A stretch of DNA of 64,000 nucleotides from Liolophura sinensis (lineage: Eukaryota > Mollusca > Polyplacophora > Chitonida > Chitonidae): positions 9,481,608-9,545,607 of the forward strand of contig NC_088299.1 in the NCBI RefSeq assembly GCF_032854445.1, read 5' to 3'. Position numbers and translations under genes: made by a program. Below, piece by piece: positions 21,991 through 34,164 of this stretch. Each line of letters starts with the position of its first letter. The first letter of the stretch is position 1. The notes beneath the pieces were generated by a model, which was not told the origin of the DNA, did no database searches, and worked only from the letters and a program-made list of their open reading frames with translations.

Positions 21991-22186
21991 AATATTATTT
22001 CCCTCTATGAATACATTGAACTTCTCCGTTTTGATACTGTGCTTTGCTGTCTGTGGCAAAATATAAATTACAATTCCTCACCAATTTTGATAGGTTAGCC
22101 CACATACAGGAATACTGGGAGTTAAGAACTGAACATCTTTTGTGTGTTAAGCATGTTCACATCAGGCAAGGGTCCTTCCCACATCA

Positions 22187-22550
22187 CCGGCCCGGATAGC
22201 ACAGTTGGTAGAGCGTCCGCTTCGGGACCGGTAGATCCAGGATCAATCCTTGGTCGAGTCACACCTAAGACTTTAAAAGAGGAAGTTGTAACTTCCTCGC
22301 TTGCCGTTCAGCATGAAGGGGATAGTGCAACGACTGGTTGACCCGTATCAGTATAATGGCTCGGGCGGGGCGGCTTACTTGCCTTCGGTAAGTCGTCTCA
22401 GTGATGCAGCACTAAATAAAAGAGCGGTGGAAATCTGTCCTGCAACAAGGAGGCACATTACACGTGCATGCACCCTAATGATTCCTTCGTCGTCATATGA
22501 CTGAAAAATTGTTGAGAACGACGTTAAACCCCAAGCACTCACTCACTCAC
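22187..22550 (+). mobile_element. SINE family 1, full-length copy with 14-bp target duplication
   Basis: Nearly identical to 5175-5533 (about six substitutions in 355 bp). It has the same tRNA-like head CCGGCCCGGATAGCACAGTT and a longer ACTC end. TCCTTCCCACATCA duplicates flank it at 22173-22186 and 22551-22564. The low divergence and intact duplication point to recent insertion. Confidence 0.96.
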
Positions 22551-22564
22551 TCCTTCCCACATCA

Positions 22565-24482
22565 TGTACAGGAATTATTAAATATGTTCAGCTGCAGCTG
22601 AAAATACTCAAGAATATTATGTATTCGCTCATTCTATTAAACAATCAATTTCCTTGTTTTAGAATTAATGTTGTCCAGCAACACATAGTGTATTTTGATG
22701 AACAGCTAATATTTGTGTTTGCAAATATTTAGATTGATCTGTTTTTACTTTGGATTATCAGTGGAGAATTTTGAGAGAAGAGTGGAATATAGATGCTGGA
22801 TTGTTTAGACATCTGTTCTTCTCAACTGCTGTGTTTGTACATATAACACTTGCTCCTAGATCTCTTTTTGGCAGCTGGGGGTGAGAAGCAGAGCTATGAG
22901 GGAGGGGATTAAGCTGGTAGATGTTTAATGGGGCCAGTTTCTAACCCCACATGTCTCAGCCCATTAACATATGTGGTTAGCATCTGTCATCAGATAGTTC
23001 ACAAGCTGAGCAGTCTGATCCTAACCCTAGCACTGCTGTTTATACTACAGCCCTCTGTTTGTTAGTGTTCCTGCTACACTGCTTGCTTGTTTTAAGTATG
23101 GAAACCTGGGGCTACATCCCTGCCTAACACACTAGCACAAACACCCATACATGTACCAGGAGTAGTGGAGTCACTTAGCTTATTTACTGCACATGTATTA
23201 TATCAGGGTATATCTGCCATTATGGATCTGTAGGGTGTTCCGTGATATGCATGTACCTTTTAACATGTGCAGTCAAAAAAAAAAAAAAACTAAAAAAATC
23301 CCCAGAAAACATGGGCTACTTGTCGTGATGAAAGCTATCAAAGGTTGTTAGTGGTATAAGTATACCTGCTTAATATGTGAGGCTAAGTCTTTAACGGATA
23401 CATGAAACGCTTAGTATTTATTTCTTAAGACTGAGTATTGAAGGTGACCTAACATATAAAACTGTGAAAAAGATTACCGGGTTTCTTCTTGGGTCATAAA
23501 AATAATGTTAAACCATGGTTTTCCTTAGGACCCAGTTCAGCCCGGAAGTTAATTGTAAAAGGAACCTTGATAACGGCCAGAACAACTTGGTGGGGGGTGT
23601 GTGGGGCAGACAGAACGGACCTTTAGCTTGACGGCTCTAAGCTGGTCCCGTGTTCCCAGTGTGTTCATCGATGACGTCATTTCCGAATACTTCCGACCAT
23701 TGACGGAAAATATGACTTATATTAGAGGGGTTATTAAGAAATATAAAATACACCTCAGAAGCAAACTTTTTTTCTGATGTTTTTTTGGAATGCAGGGGAA
23801 GGGGTGCATATCTTCATTTTCCTGAAGACCATACTCTTCGTTTTATAGTACTATTAACTCATCAAGACCTCTAGCCTTGATCAGTGAGGGGACATGGGGG
23901 AATCTATCAGCCTTCTGCTTTAGTAGCACAGTAGTCAGAGACAGACACCCTGCCTGGCCTATAGGGCCAATGTGTTTTTGCTAAAAGTGTTTTTGCCCTA
24001 GTCAGTTGGACCCAGAGGGGTTGAAGTCAGCTTTCACCGGGTGGACCTGTGGCTTTATGTCAGGCTTTTTGTCTAATAATTGAGACAGGGTGGTGTACAA
24101 GTTTGGATGTTTGTAGTTTGCTCAACTAATAAACCAGACTGTCCCTTGTGCAAGTGAACAGTTCTAGAGTACTTGTAACATAAAACACAAAAAGTAAATA
24201 AATAATTTGCCAACTGTTTTTCAAGGTCTTGTTTTTCCTGGACAACCTTATTGACCCAGTTTCCTCCTGTCGCCCGGTTTCCCAATCACCATTTTATTTC
24301 CTCCTCTCCACCCAGTTCCCCCTCTTGCAACCAGTTTGTTCTTCTTCACTCTGTTTCTCCTGTCTATGCATTGTCTTGTCAGTTGACCTAGTTTTCATGT
24401 CTCTACTCAGTTTTCTTGCAAAAGTTACAGTTAGAGAAACAGTGACAGTTACAGTTAGTATCTGTGTCTGTATAAAGTAAAT
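22565..24482. other. intron of RERE-like gene, no exon seen
   Basis: It contains a short A-run at 23276-23289, a dispersed repeat at about 23580-23870 and one TGACGTCA at 23672-23679. Pyrimidine-rich sequence at 24240-24420 gives ORFs without a motif. Confidence 0.5.
23580..23870 (+). repeat. dispersed repeat, partner of 39290-39570
   Basis: Shared blocks in the same order are GCTAAGCTGGTC-like sequence, GTGTTC, TTCATCGATGACGTCATTTC (GTCGATGATGTCATTTT in the partner), ATAAAATAYRCCTCA and ACTCTTCRTTTTATAGTA. Unidentified family of at least 280 bp. Confidence 0.65.
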
Positions 24483-24497
24483 ATACTGATTTACATG

Positions 24498-24761
24498 GGG
24501 CCTCTGTGGCTCAGTTGGTTAGCGTGCTAGCTCAGTGAAATGACCCAAAAGCCTCTCACCAATGCGGTCGCTGTGAGTTCAAGACCAGCTCATGCTGGCT
24601 TCCTCTCTGGCAGTACATGAGAAGGTCTGCCAGCAACCTGTGGATGGTCGTGGGTTTCCACCGGGCTGTTCCCAGTTTCCTCTGACCATAATGCTCGCCG
24701 CTGTCATACAAGTCAGATATTCTTGAGTACGGTGTAAATCACCAATCAAAGAAATAAGTAA
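24498..24761 (+). mobile_element. SINE family 2, full-length copy with 15-bp target duplication
   Basis: The head GGGCCTCTGTGGCTCAGTTG then GTTAGCG, B-box region GCTGTGAGTTCAAGACC, the body, and the tail GAGTACGGTGTAAATCACCA are intact. ATACTGATTTACATG is duplicated exactly at 24483-24497 and 24762-24776. It lies under 100 bp upstream of the next RERE-like exon. Confidence 0.96.
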
Positions 24762-24853
24762 ATACTGATTTACATGTACATGTGCTTTTTTTGATTTCTA
24801 AATTTTTATATCAGAAAGAATTTACAAATAACATGAATGTTTTCTGCTTTCAG

Positions 24854-24924
24854 ATTGTGTTTTTATAGAAAACAGCAGAGCAGACCAACCCTATTTTGTG
24901 GCCTCTATTCACCAGTTCCGAGTG
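24854..24924 (+). CDS. RERE: RERE/atrophin-like corepressor, BAH domain exon 1
   Basis: The acceptor TTCTGCTTTCAG ends at 24853 and the donor is GTG/GTAAGT at 24925. Two bases complete an Asp codon, followed by 23 codons, leaving in phase 0. The peptide is DCVFIENSRADQPYFVASIH then QFRV. This aligns with the opening of the RERE BAH domain (GDCVYIES...PYFICSIQDFKL), which in the family reads chromatin and mediates corepressor contacts. The exon is too short to appear as an ORF; motif, phase and both splice sites support it. Confidence 0.93.
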
Positions 24925-25082
24925 GTAAGTGTGCATGACTTTGTTTGACTTACCTGCTTTACCCCAGCATAGTGGTAAGTCCTGAACTCACCAGACATAA
25001 TTTGCATGTAAAATTTATGTAAAGTAAAATGTCAGAGGGATTTGGTATTACATGTTCTGTATCCTATACATACATGTAGTAA

Positions 25083-25137
25083 AAACATTCTTGAGTATGG
25101 CGTTGCTGTAAAACACGTAAATAAATAAATAAATAAA
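25083..25137 (+). mobile_element. SINE family 2 tail remnant
   Basis: ACATTCTTGAGTATGGCGTT, then a GCTGTAAAACACGTAAATAA segment and an AAAT run. Only the last 55 bp of an element remain. Confidence 0.65.
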
Positions 25138-26364
25138 TTTGCATTCCCCGCACAAATTACTCTTATTGATCACAATTCGGGTTGATAAACACCTGTGTAC
25201 ATATTGCAAACACTACATTTATGTTTTGAAAGTGGAAATATGTAAGTTCATGTGTGATCTCATAGTAAACACTTTGTTGATATGCCACTAACCAGTTGCC
25301 TGGGGTGAGAAGAGCATGTCACTATTCTCAGTCTATACCCAAGAAAAAGGATTGACTGTTAGGACTTATGAACTCTGCGTCTTATACAGACTAGCAGGCA
25401 GACAAAGTTATCTCCCTTAGATATACAATGTTCACCTGTTGTTGGTCTTGTAATTGTTTAGGCTAGCATGGCTTCTAGCCTTAAGGGTAAAGCTGCATTT
25501 CACACTTTCACATACAATCCCAGTTGTGCAGAAAGATGGATACTTTGAAAGGATTTAGGCCTAAAATTTTGTTAGTTATTGTGGATTAAAACCTTTTTTT
25601 GATCTAATGACAACTTTATATGTTGACAGTATACAATTAATTTTACCCTAATTCTTCAACCTTTTCCACTAACTCTCCTGCCAATATTTTGAAACATTCT
25701 GAGGGAGCTATGGGGCGTAGAGAACTAATTTTCACGGTTTTCTGAAGCTTGCATCTTTAGTGACAAAATTTTAGCATTGTTTTGATAATAGTTATATGCA
25801 TAAATGCCACTGAAAAAAGTGCATTCATGGTTGAAAAGATTGACGATATACAGTACATGTGCATGCAATAAAGTACAGTGGTATTTTTGGTTTCCCTTTT
25901 TCACACAACACTCAGCAATGGTTGTGGGTTTCCCTCAGAATAAGAGATAATATTTGCATGTCATTTATAATTGCTAAATGCATATAACCCTTTTGTATTG
26001 CTAATCTTGGTGATTAAACGAATCATGTGGGATTTGCTAACAAATTAGGGATGACTGTTTACTTTCTGGTTTGACGTCTTCTAATCATCGGTGTGAGAAC
26101 AGTGTTTAACATTGGCAGCTAGGCCTGTTGATTGGCCCAACATTACGCATTGCACTGAACACAGTTCGATTTGTAAAAGCAACCTTGCCTCATTTTGAAG
26201 CTTATTTTTTCAGTTTGAAACATTTGTGCCTTGACAAATGAAGAAATAATAAGGCTTGTTGGCTGACTTCATTAAGCTTTCAAATCTCTAGAACCCATTA
26301 CAGATAAAATGATCTTGGAGCCTGTGTAAGGTGTCAGTATCATTAACTTTTGTACTGTTACCTT

Positions 26365-26396
<32 letters not shown>

Positions 26397-26551
26397 TAAT
26401 GGTGTATGTACCGTAGACAGCATACATGTACGTAGCATTGGTTTCATACTGGAAGAACAGAATTCCTGTCTCCCAAGAAGCAGCTGTAAAAGCCACTAAA
26501 TGTGTGTCTGGTTATTGATTGGTCATTGCAAATTATTAACTGCCTGTCTTG
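25138..26551. other. intron of RERE-like gene, with dispersed repeat
   Basis: A unit-A repeat copy occupies about 25640-25860 (ACCCTAATTCTTCAACC ... CACTGAAAAAAGTGCATTC). A T run of 27 lies at about 26371-26397. No exon is seen. Confidence 0.5.
25640..25860 (+). repeat. dispersed repeat unit A
   Basis: Matches 33725-33950 in the same orientation and 49995-50175 reversed. Diagnostic blocks are CCCTAATTCTTCAACCTTTT, GAGAGAACTATGGGGTG-like sequence, AAGCTTGCATCTTTAGTGAC and CCACTGAAAAAAGTGCATTC. Unidentified; not tRNA-derived. Confidence 0.75.
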
Positions 26552-26650
26552 TATTTATTAATTTATTTGATTGGTGTTTTACGCCCGTACTCAAGAATAT
26601 TTCACTGATACGTCGGGGGCCAGCATTATGGTGAAACCCCTGAACCTCTG
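26552..26650 (-). mobile_element. SINE family 2, 3' part
   Basis: The plus strand reads TTTATTTGATTGGTGTTTTA, CGCCCGTACTCAAGAATATT, then GGCCAGCATTATGGTGAAAC and a short body remnant ending CTGCGCCTG. An internal deletion joins body segments. Confidence 0.8.
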
Positions 26651-27929
26651 CGCCTGTTTTCTAAGCCCTTCACTGAACGAGGAGCTTGGGTGTTAAGATG
26701 ATATTGACTGTCTGCTGGATGTCGCATATTTTTGCAAATTTGTGGTTGTTTAAATTTGAATATGGTTTTAATTTTATGATATCAAGCCATCAAATTTCAG
26801 TTCTAAACGTGCCCATTTTAGTTTTGGAGAAGTCTTTTTGAAGGTTAGGATTGATACCTGTTGTAGATCACTGAGAGTGCAAGGTATTATTGTACATATA
26901 TTTGTGCAAATCACACGCTGAATTCTTAAGCTAACTATATGAATTAATTGGAAGCTTTGTGTGATGAGAGAATTGTTTCGAAAAATAAAAACGGGATACC
27001 TTGGGTGTTTAAACAAAATAAATTACAGTGATGGTTTCTTCACAGCACTGATACAGGTTTTTCCACACTGAAAAAAAAACAAAAAATGGTAGGAAGAAAT
27101 GTAGTTTTTTAAAGAAGATGCTTTTTGGATAATATGTCTCCATGCACATAGCCTGTGGAGTCTTTATTCATTTTCTACATGCTCTTGTATGTACCAAGGG
27201 GACATTTCCACAGATCGATTTTTTCACCAGTCGTAATTTAAAACCTTGATATCTACACCCAGTCTGTTGTGCCGTGTATTAATGTAACAGTTCAAAGTTC
27301 CAGTTACCGGTAATGTGAAGCTTCAATGCATTTCATGTTCGTTTTGTGACAGTCCCTCTGATAGATTAGCCGGAGAGTTTTGTCACCTCGGCGTGATATT
27401 AGCTTGTGGTTCATGATGTCGAAAGACTCCTCAGATCAGTGGGCAGGATGTTCGCTGAAATGATCTCCCAAATACCCAAGGGCATATGCCTCGGGTGAGA
27501 TTATGAGTGGCTCCCCAGGGGATGCGGGCAGTATTTATTCTGCCTGCTTGGTACTGGTTCAGGCCCCAATAATTTGGACTCAGATGCTGAATCAATACAC
27601 TAGCTCCAACACCAGTGGGCTTGTGTGAACAGCGTCCTACAGTCTGCCTGGAGTTGAGCCTTAGCTGGCCAAATGGCTCCCCTTATGCTCAGTACAGCAG
27701 TAAACTTTAATGATTACATTATGCTAGTCCAGGGTCAGGAATCAATTTCTCTGCCCTAAGCAGTGTAAGGCATCCACCCAGGAAGAAATAATACTGGCCT
27801 CACCCAGATAGATTACCTGGTGGTTTCCCCAGGGACTGGTGTCCATGATTGCAGGAGGGGTGTGTATATCTACACTTTTGAGGGGCGGGGGTAAATCGTA
27901 GCATTTTAGCCAGAAAACTTTGGCCCACA
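26651..27929. other. intron of RERE-like gene, no feature seen
   Basis: No supported exon or repeat family in about 1.3 kb. Short ORFs carry no motif. Confidence 0.45.
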
Positions 27930-28197
27930 ACATGGTGCCTTCATGGCCGTGTTAGCTTGCTTGTGCAGCACAATGACAAAGTAGCCTCTCACCAATCCGG
28001 TCTGTGTGAGTTCAAGTCCAGCTCACGCTGGCTTCCTCTCTGGTTGTACGTGGGCAACCTGTGGATGGTCGTGGGCTTCCCCAAGCTCTGCCTGGTTTCC
28101 TCTGACCATAATGTATGTAGGTGTATGTATGTATGACCATGCATGTAAGTGAAATATTCTTGCTTATAGATTTAAAAACCAATCAGATAAATAAATT
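27930..28197 (+). mobile_element. SINE family 2, full-length diverged copy
   Basis: Head remnant CCTTCATGGCCGTGTTAGC, then CAGCACAATGACAAAGTAGC, B-box region TGTGTGAGTTCAAGTCCAGC, body and tail (TAAGTGAAATATTCTTGC ... CAATCAGATAAATAAAT). A GTATGTATG expansion interrupts the body near 28110. Confidence 0.82.
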
Positions 28198-29370
28198 TCA
28201 CATACAACATTTTGGAAGTGTAAAAGTGACATATACAGTGTGTGCAGATCTATCGGCTGACAGTGTTAGTGAAAAAGACACACTGGTGAAAAATAAAATA
28301 TAGAGAAGATAAGCGACCACTTATTATTGCAAAGTCTTCACAAACAACGAGAGTGAGGGAAATAAGAAGTTTGCTATCACAGCCTGAGATTATACCCACA
28401 GTTGTTGGGAGTGACACAGCCACATAGTGCACCATTTTGTTTGCGTGTCTTGGGGGGAGGATTGAAAGAAGAGCAGTAATTTTTTTTTTATTTGTGCATA
28501 TCTACCAAACCCTGTTGTATAGCTGCATGTAGCACTTCATTTTGATGTCAATCCAGCAAAATTGCATTATTTGGTGGCTTACTTCTTTCATTCACATGTT
28601 GTTGAAATCCTTTTGAACCATTGTGTCTGCCCCATTCCAGAAGGCTTCCTTTATATAGTTTATTTGTTAGGGGTCCACGCAGGTAGCCCTGTAGGACAAC
28701 TATTGTTTTCATTTCGATTATTATTATTTATTCAAGTTTGTGAGCTAGCTACAGCTTACACCAGTAGGACAGTGGACTTCATATTTTTGCAATAAAATTC
28801 ACCTACATCTGAAGTTGTTTGCTAGCTAATTCATTTTTTTCCCATGTCGCATGGTTTGGCGACCATATTGGAATTATGAAGTATATGAAGTGGTTTAAAC
28901 ATTCTCCTCAAGAACCACTGACTGATTGTTCTGAAATTTGATATGCAGGTAGACCGTTGGTAGTTACAATAAGTTTGAAGACATTGTTGACTTATAGTCA
29001 AAAAACTAAAATTAAGTTACGTAATTTCAATGACCTGCAAATCGAGAACTACGGGAGCTACAAATGTGCACTAAAGTGTAGCCCAAGACCTGTAGTTTCT
29101 GCAGGATGTGAACGGGGTTGGGGTACAATCAGTAGTTTTCTCGCTAGAAGCGTGTAAATGACAACACAGTTTTTTGTTTAGAGAAAGATTCAAATAATAT
29201 TGCTTTAACATGGAGTTAGATGGGAATTGGGCTAGGATTATGTTATTTGTATTAATGCTGTCTGCTGCACATATAGCCATGCTGACTCCTATTTGATGAC
29301 GTAGAATGATAACTACAACAACAAACGACGTGGACCCTGGCCGAAACTGCTTTGCAGTTCTAGCTTTTAT
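28198..29370. other. intron of RERE-like gene, no feature seen
   Basis: No exon, RNA gene or repeat family was recognised. Confidence 0.45.
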
Positions 29371-29470
29371 TTTATTTTTGATTTTGCCGTACTCAAAAAT
29401 ATTCCACTTTTACAATAGTGTCCGGCATAGTGATGATAGGGGACTGGGCTGAGCCCAGGCAAAACTCGTG
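29371..29470 (-). mobile_element. SINE family 2, 3' part, diverged
   Basis: Reversed tail and body: TTTTATTTTTGATTTTGCCG, TACTCAAAAATATTCCACTT, TGTCCGGCATAGTGATGATA, then GGCTGAGCCCAGGCAAAAC. The head is missing. Confidence 0.65.
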
Positions 29471-30817
29471 TATTATTCTAAAAATTCAGCCTAGCGACTA
29501 AAGTAACTCTTCAAAATACATATTTATGTGTCAAGACATTCTTCAGACAAATTGTCTCCTCACATTATGTCAAAGAATACAGCAACATGCAGCCTGTCAG
29601 ATCTATCTGTTTGAATTGTCCACATTTACAAACCAGTACTGGGAGGCGGTCAAGTCAGAATGTTTGGGATGCTTGTCTTGAGTTCAAACCCAGCCTTGGA
29701 CAAAGAACTCACAGATGCTGTGATTCACTGTGCGTTCAACAATGCTGATAGAGCCATTTTCATCGGGGATTATTTGACTAAAAATCCACTATGGTGTGCA
29801 TACGTATCTGTGTGTGACACATGTGAAAGTTTATCAGTAACTGGCCAAATGTCAGTGGTTTACACCCTTAAAACTGCCCGTTATCCTGTAAGTGATAACT
29901 TCTTAAGTGTGTTGGTGATCAACAATCAACCAGACCAATCATATATACATGAATACTACGGAGAGTGGTCATATAGAGATCAATGGGGGAATGAAGTGTG
30001 TGATGGAAGGATGTTTTTGTGTGTATTAGTGAAAGGTACATGTAGTTTCAGATCAGGTGTAAATCTGCTTGACATAGATCTGATGTGATGCCAGGTGTTT
30101 ACAACCTCCGCTATTGGCAGTGCACAGACAGCCCATGCAGGGGCAAGATTCTGCATTGGTGAAGTTGTATTTGTATATCATAATGGAGCTAGCTTATGTG
30201 TGGGGTGACTGAGAGATAAACCCGCTGTGGCATGTGAGCCTCCCCTAGTGTGTTGAGCTGATGATTCTTAGCTTGCACAGCTGATAAGAGCGACTTGAAT
30301 CCCCTCTTAGTGAGTTCTTTAGCTGATACCCCATCTTGAAGGTTGCTCTTATCTGGAGTCCAGCTAATACTGGCTGCATACCCATCTGAACTGGTCGCTA
30401 AACTTCTTCAGACCCCTACTTTACAATTAATCAAATTTCATCCCTGTTGGCTCACCGGTTAGTGATACAGGGCTATCCAAAGGGGAAAAGACCAATTTAT
30501 TGCGTAATTTGTCGTCAACTGCTCAGCTTAGGTTAGAAAGGCTTGCATATTGTATCGAGTTCACCGTTAGATTCCGGATCCACTAATAACCACAGCGTGT
30601 CAGCGATCTGGAAATGGATTTGCCAGCTAACGTTGCTGCCTGGGCCGGCAGGCCAATGTTGTGTCTCAGGCTAACTGGTGGCCAGCTAGCACATGGCTTG
30701 CGGCGCAATCAATAGTTTGATATTCTACCAGTGACTAAGTGATAAACCACTTGAGGGGGGGGTTAATGTCAGATTGAACATGATAGTTACGCCACGATTT
30801 CCACTCGTTTGTTTCAG
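29471..30817. other. intron of RERE-like gene, with tRNA-like remnant
   Basis: Around 29640-29700 a B-box-like TGAGTTCAAACCCAGCC suggests an old tRNA-derived remnant that opens an ORF of 142 codons (29660-30088) with no motif. No exon is seen before 30818. Confidence 0.4.
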
Positions 30818-30923
30818 ACAAAACGCGACACCCTGGTGGTCACGATCAAGTGGTTTTACCGGCCGTGCGAGATTCCTGAGAGTGTTTATCAATTGCTCAT
30901 CCATGATCGAAACGCTGATGATC
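30818..30923 (+). CDS. RERE: RERE/atrophin-like corepressor, BAH domain exon 2
   Basis: The acceptor TCGTTTGTTTCAG ends at 30817 and the donor is GATC/GTAAGTA at 30924. The exon enters in phase 0 and has 35 codons plus one base. The peptide starts TKRDTLVVTIKWFYRPCEIP and continues ESVYQLLIHDRNADD. This matches the RERE BAH core (SKRD....[26 protein letters not shown]), with the conserved K-W-(F/Y)-Y-R, E-(V/I)-P and D-R-(H/N) residues. The rest of the BAH domain and the expected ELM2, SANT and GATA-type finger regions would lie beyond 64000. Gene identity rests mainly on this exon and the one at 24854. Confidence 0.95.
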
Positions 30924-32155
30924 GTAAGTATTCCTTCCCTTTGACTTTCCCTAACACACAGACCGGACGTACACTGACAATTTTTCTTACAGTTGTCGAG
31001 GTGAAATATGTGCACATTTCCAGCACTTCCAGTCTATGTTATATGGTAAATATTTATTGCTGTTTTAAAATTTTCACTGTGTTTGTTTGTTTTTTTTTAT
31101 AGCTAGTTTTAAAAGCGTCCATCTTTTTTCAGTTTGGCTTTGGACATTTTTATTATCATTTCGAAAACCATAACGCCTTCCTGGTTCTAATATGTCCTCA
31201 CTACAACATGGCTGAAATACTGCCAGTATGGTGCAGACAAAAACATTCATTTATTTTGTTGATATATCCATTCCAGCAGTAGACATGTACAGTATTAAGT
31301 ATTTATCTCTACAGATTTAAAACACAAAATAATTTGTATTATTTAGCATACAATTACCTTGAAATGTGTACAAAACCGTCACATTTCAGAATCTCAAATT
31401 ACGTAATTAAGGCATAGACATCCGTAGTACATATTTTTTTAATTTCTTAAGATTTCCTGTTCTGATGCAGAGTTATATCCACAAATAAGGTAAAAATTTG
31501 TATCATCTTGTGAAAGTTCTCACCAGGCTCTGCTGTTCAGCAATAATATTTCAAGTTATCTGATTTAGTTGCATGAGATATCGAGTGGTTTTTCACACTC
31601 ATAGCACAGGATGGTTATTACTATGTGAAAAGCTTCCGGAAATCATAGTTGATTATTCTATATATTTGTTAATGTGTTTTAGTTATTAGTTTTTGTGAAG
31701 TGAACATTTTGCAAGTCCCAACATCTATGTACATGTAGAAACCAGAGCACGCCGTGTTTACATAAATTCACTTTGGGTTATGATTCACAGATGTTTACTT
31801 ACACAGTTCTAACAGGTCAGTGTGGTGCTATGACATGTTATGCCTGTCTGGACGATAAGCAAATGCCAAAAATATGTGTAACATTTACAACATAAATCTG
31901 CTCACCAATGCTGTGTGTAGGTACAGTTATCTATATTACCTCTGCCATTTGTTGTTGTGTAACGTTAAAAATGCCCTAATCGGCATCCCGCTGTATGCAT
32001 GAGAATTTGATACATGTAATGTTTATTTTCTACTCTTTATCAACACTACCAAGACTTAAAGGTCAGGTATTATAAAACATGTGTTAACACTCTAATCGCA
32101 TGCAGTCTAATGTCTTCTGATAGTCTGATGGCCCTTGGCCTGTGTCTGTGATTTG
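30924..32155. other. start of very long RERE-like intron
   Basis: No feature is recognised in the first 1.2 kb after the donor. No further coding exon could be found between here and 64000, so this intron exceeds 33 kb unless a small exon was missed. Confidence 0.5.
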
Positions 32156-32240
32156 ATTTATTTGATTGGTGCTGTACCCCGGTACCCAAGAATATTTCAC
32201 TTATACGACATGTAGTCAGCATGGTGGTGGTAGGACACTC
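32156..32240 (-). mobile_element. SINE family 2 tail fragment
   Basis: The plus strand reads GATTTATTTGATTGGTGCTG, then GGTACCCAAGAATATTTCAC, TTATACGACATGTAGTCAGC and ATGGTGGTGG. Only the 3' end is present. Confidence 0.75.
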
Positions 32241-32345
32241 ACCTGTGTTGGTGAGGTCACTGCTAGTTTTGTGGTCTCAGGTGCAGTTGCATTGAAATCA
32301 AATGTATTCCAGACTTGAAATAATTGTATAAACTTATACAAGCGC

Positions 32346-32705
32346 ATCTAGACTGCTAGTACCTTGTTTAGTGTAGCTGTCAGTGTATGAAGCACTAGTA
32401 CTTTGCAAAGTGTAGCTGTCAGTGTATGAAGCACTAGAACCTTGCTGAGTGTAGCTGTCAGTGTATGAAGCACTACAACCTTGTTTAGTGTAGCTGTCAG
32501 TGTATGAAGCATTAGTACCTTGTTTAGTGTAGCTGTCAGTGTATGAAGCATTAGTACCTTGTTTAGTGTAGCTGTCATTGTATGAAGCACTAGTACCTTG
32601 TTGAGTGTAGCTGTCATTGTATGAAGCACTAGTACCTTGTTGAGTGTAGCTCTCAGTTCATCAAATACTGATACCTTGCTGAGTGTCTTTGTCCGTTTAC
32701 CAAAC
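32346..32705. repeat. 39-bp tandem repeat, about nine copies
   Basis: The unit is GTGTAGCTGTCAGTGTATGA, AGCACTAGTACCTTGTTTA. Copies are well conserved in the middle and diverge towards 32700. The period is 13 codons, which produces an artefactual repeat ORF on the minus strand. Confidence 0.95.
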
Positions 32706-33002
32706 ACTAGTATAGTTCAGTGTGTTTAGGAGACACATGCACATGCAAACCTTGAAATAATTTTGAAACTGTTGACTCCTGTAAAGATAATATTTGGTGA
32801 AGGATATTGTAATCTGGTGATTAATTCCAGGCTTGTGCATGTGTTCATGTGAGCAGGATCCGTATGTCAATCACCGTCTTTTCAGGAAGCCTTTCACAAA
32901 CTGTACTTGGTTGCTGTAAACTGTAGCAAGTTATACCCAGGTCACATGCATCTGCAGAGTTTTTTAACGTGAAGGCTACAAAGGTAACCTTGTAGTGTCT
33001 TG

Positions 33003-33225
33003 TGATTCCAACCACACATGTTTGGTTAGGTCTTGGACGACACATTGTCTGGTTAGACCATAATGGCACATTTGTTTGGTTAGGCCTTGGATAACACATT
33101 TGTCTGGTTAGGTCTTGGATGACACATTTGTCTGGTTAGGTCTTGGATAACCCATTTGCCTGGTTAGGTCTTTTATGTCACATTTGTCTGGTTAGGTCTT
33201 CGGTGACACATTTGTCTGGATCTGT
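33003..33225. repeat. 28-bp tandem repeat, about eight copies
   Basis: The unit is ACACATTTGTCTGGTTAGGT then CTTGGATG, with variable spacing at the left end and near-exact copies from about 33065 to 33225. Confidence 0.92.
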
Positions 33226-33724
33226 CCTTTTACCAAGTGTCTCCAGCTGCTGACAGTATTAATCCCCTTTCCAAGGGGAGAGGCTCCCAACGGGTGCCGG
33301 ACAGCTAAGTGGCCAAGCCTGTTTTTTGGAGGGGCTGAATTTGGCAAGTTTCTCCGACCTCATAAGTTTAATGTTGTAGATTAGAATTTTCTTGATGATT
33401 GACACAGAGAGCATGAAGGCTGGGCACTTCGTCAATGTGTTTATTTGACATGTTGAGTGGTAGGGAGAATACAATAGTGATACCCCTTCAATAGGGCCTC
33501 GTGTAGATCTTGACATTTTGTTCGCATTAATATGTCCTGTGGTCATGATAAGTGATAGCTGTGGTATTACACTTTCCTTTCCAAGCTGAACACACTCAAG
33601 TCCAGCCAACTGACATCATTTGTAGAGATATACAGATTTGCCTTTAAAGCATTTCTTCCCCAAGTGCACCCCTTCGAGAAAACAGAAGCGACTTTTTAAT
33701 TCTTATTTACCGTATTTCACTCAA
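33226..33724. other. intron, no feature seen
   Basis: No repeat or exon recognised. Confidence 0.45.
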
Positions 33725-34130
33725 AGTCTGGTACCCTAATTATTCAACCTTTTCAACCACCTCTGCAACCAAAATTTTCAAACATTCCGAGAGAACTATG
33801 GGGTGTGGAGAAATAATTTGCACAGTTTTATGAAGCTCGCATCTTTAATAACATGAACAAATCTTTTTTAGCATCATTTTTATATAAATTCTTCACATAA
33901 ATTCTACTGAAAAAAGTGCGTTGATGGTTGAAAAGATTAAAGATTGACAGTGTATAAAAAGGCACTTTCTGATACTTTTGATGCCAAAGCTTAAGTTTCC
34001 CTGATAAGAAATTAATCAAACTTCACACAGATCTCCAAAGTTGCTCTCAAAGGTAGATGAATCAGTCAGAATCAAGCAAAATGTGCCAGCTGAAAAATGC
34101 TAAACTTTTGGTGAAATACAGTATCCTGTT
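33725..34130 (+). repeat. dispersed repeat, units A then B
   Basis: Unit A (CCCTAATTATTCAACCTTTT ... TACTGAAAAAAGTGCG) runs straight into unit B (GATACTTTTGATGCCAAAGC ... TGCTAAACTTTTGGTGAAAT). In the reversed copy at 49995-50365 the same two units occur in the order B then A. Confidence 0.75.
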
Positions 34131-34164
34131 GCACATTTTTTGGTACAAGTACATTATGTTTTGC

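Noticed and set aside
29660-30088. 142-codon ORF as a gene
   Set aside because: It opens in a tRNA-like remnant (B-box text), lies within an intron with good flanking exons, and has no motif.
32348-32707. 119-codon minus-strand ORF of 13-residue repeats
   Set aside because: Direct product of the 39-bp array.
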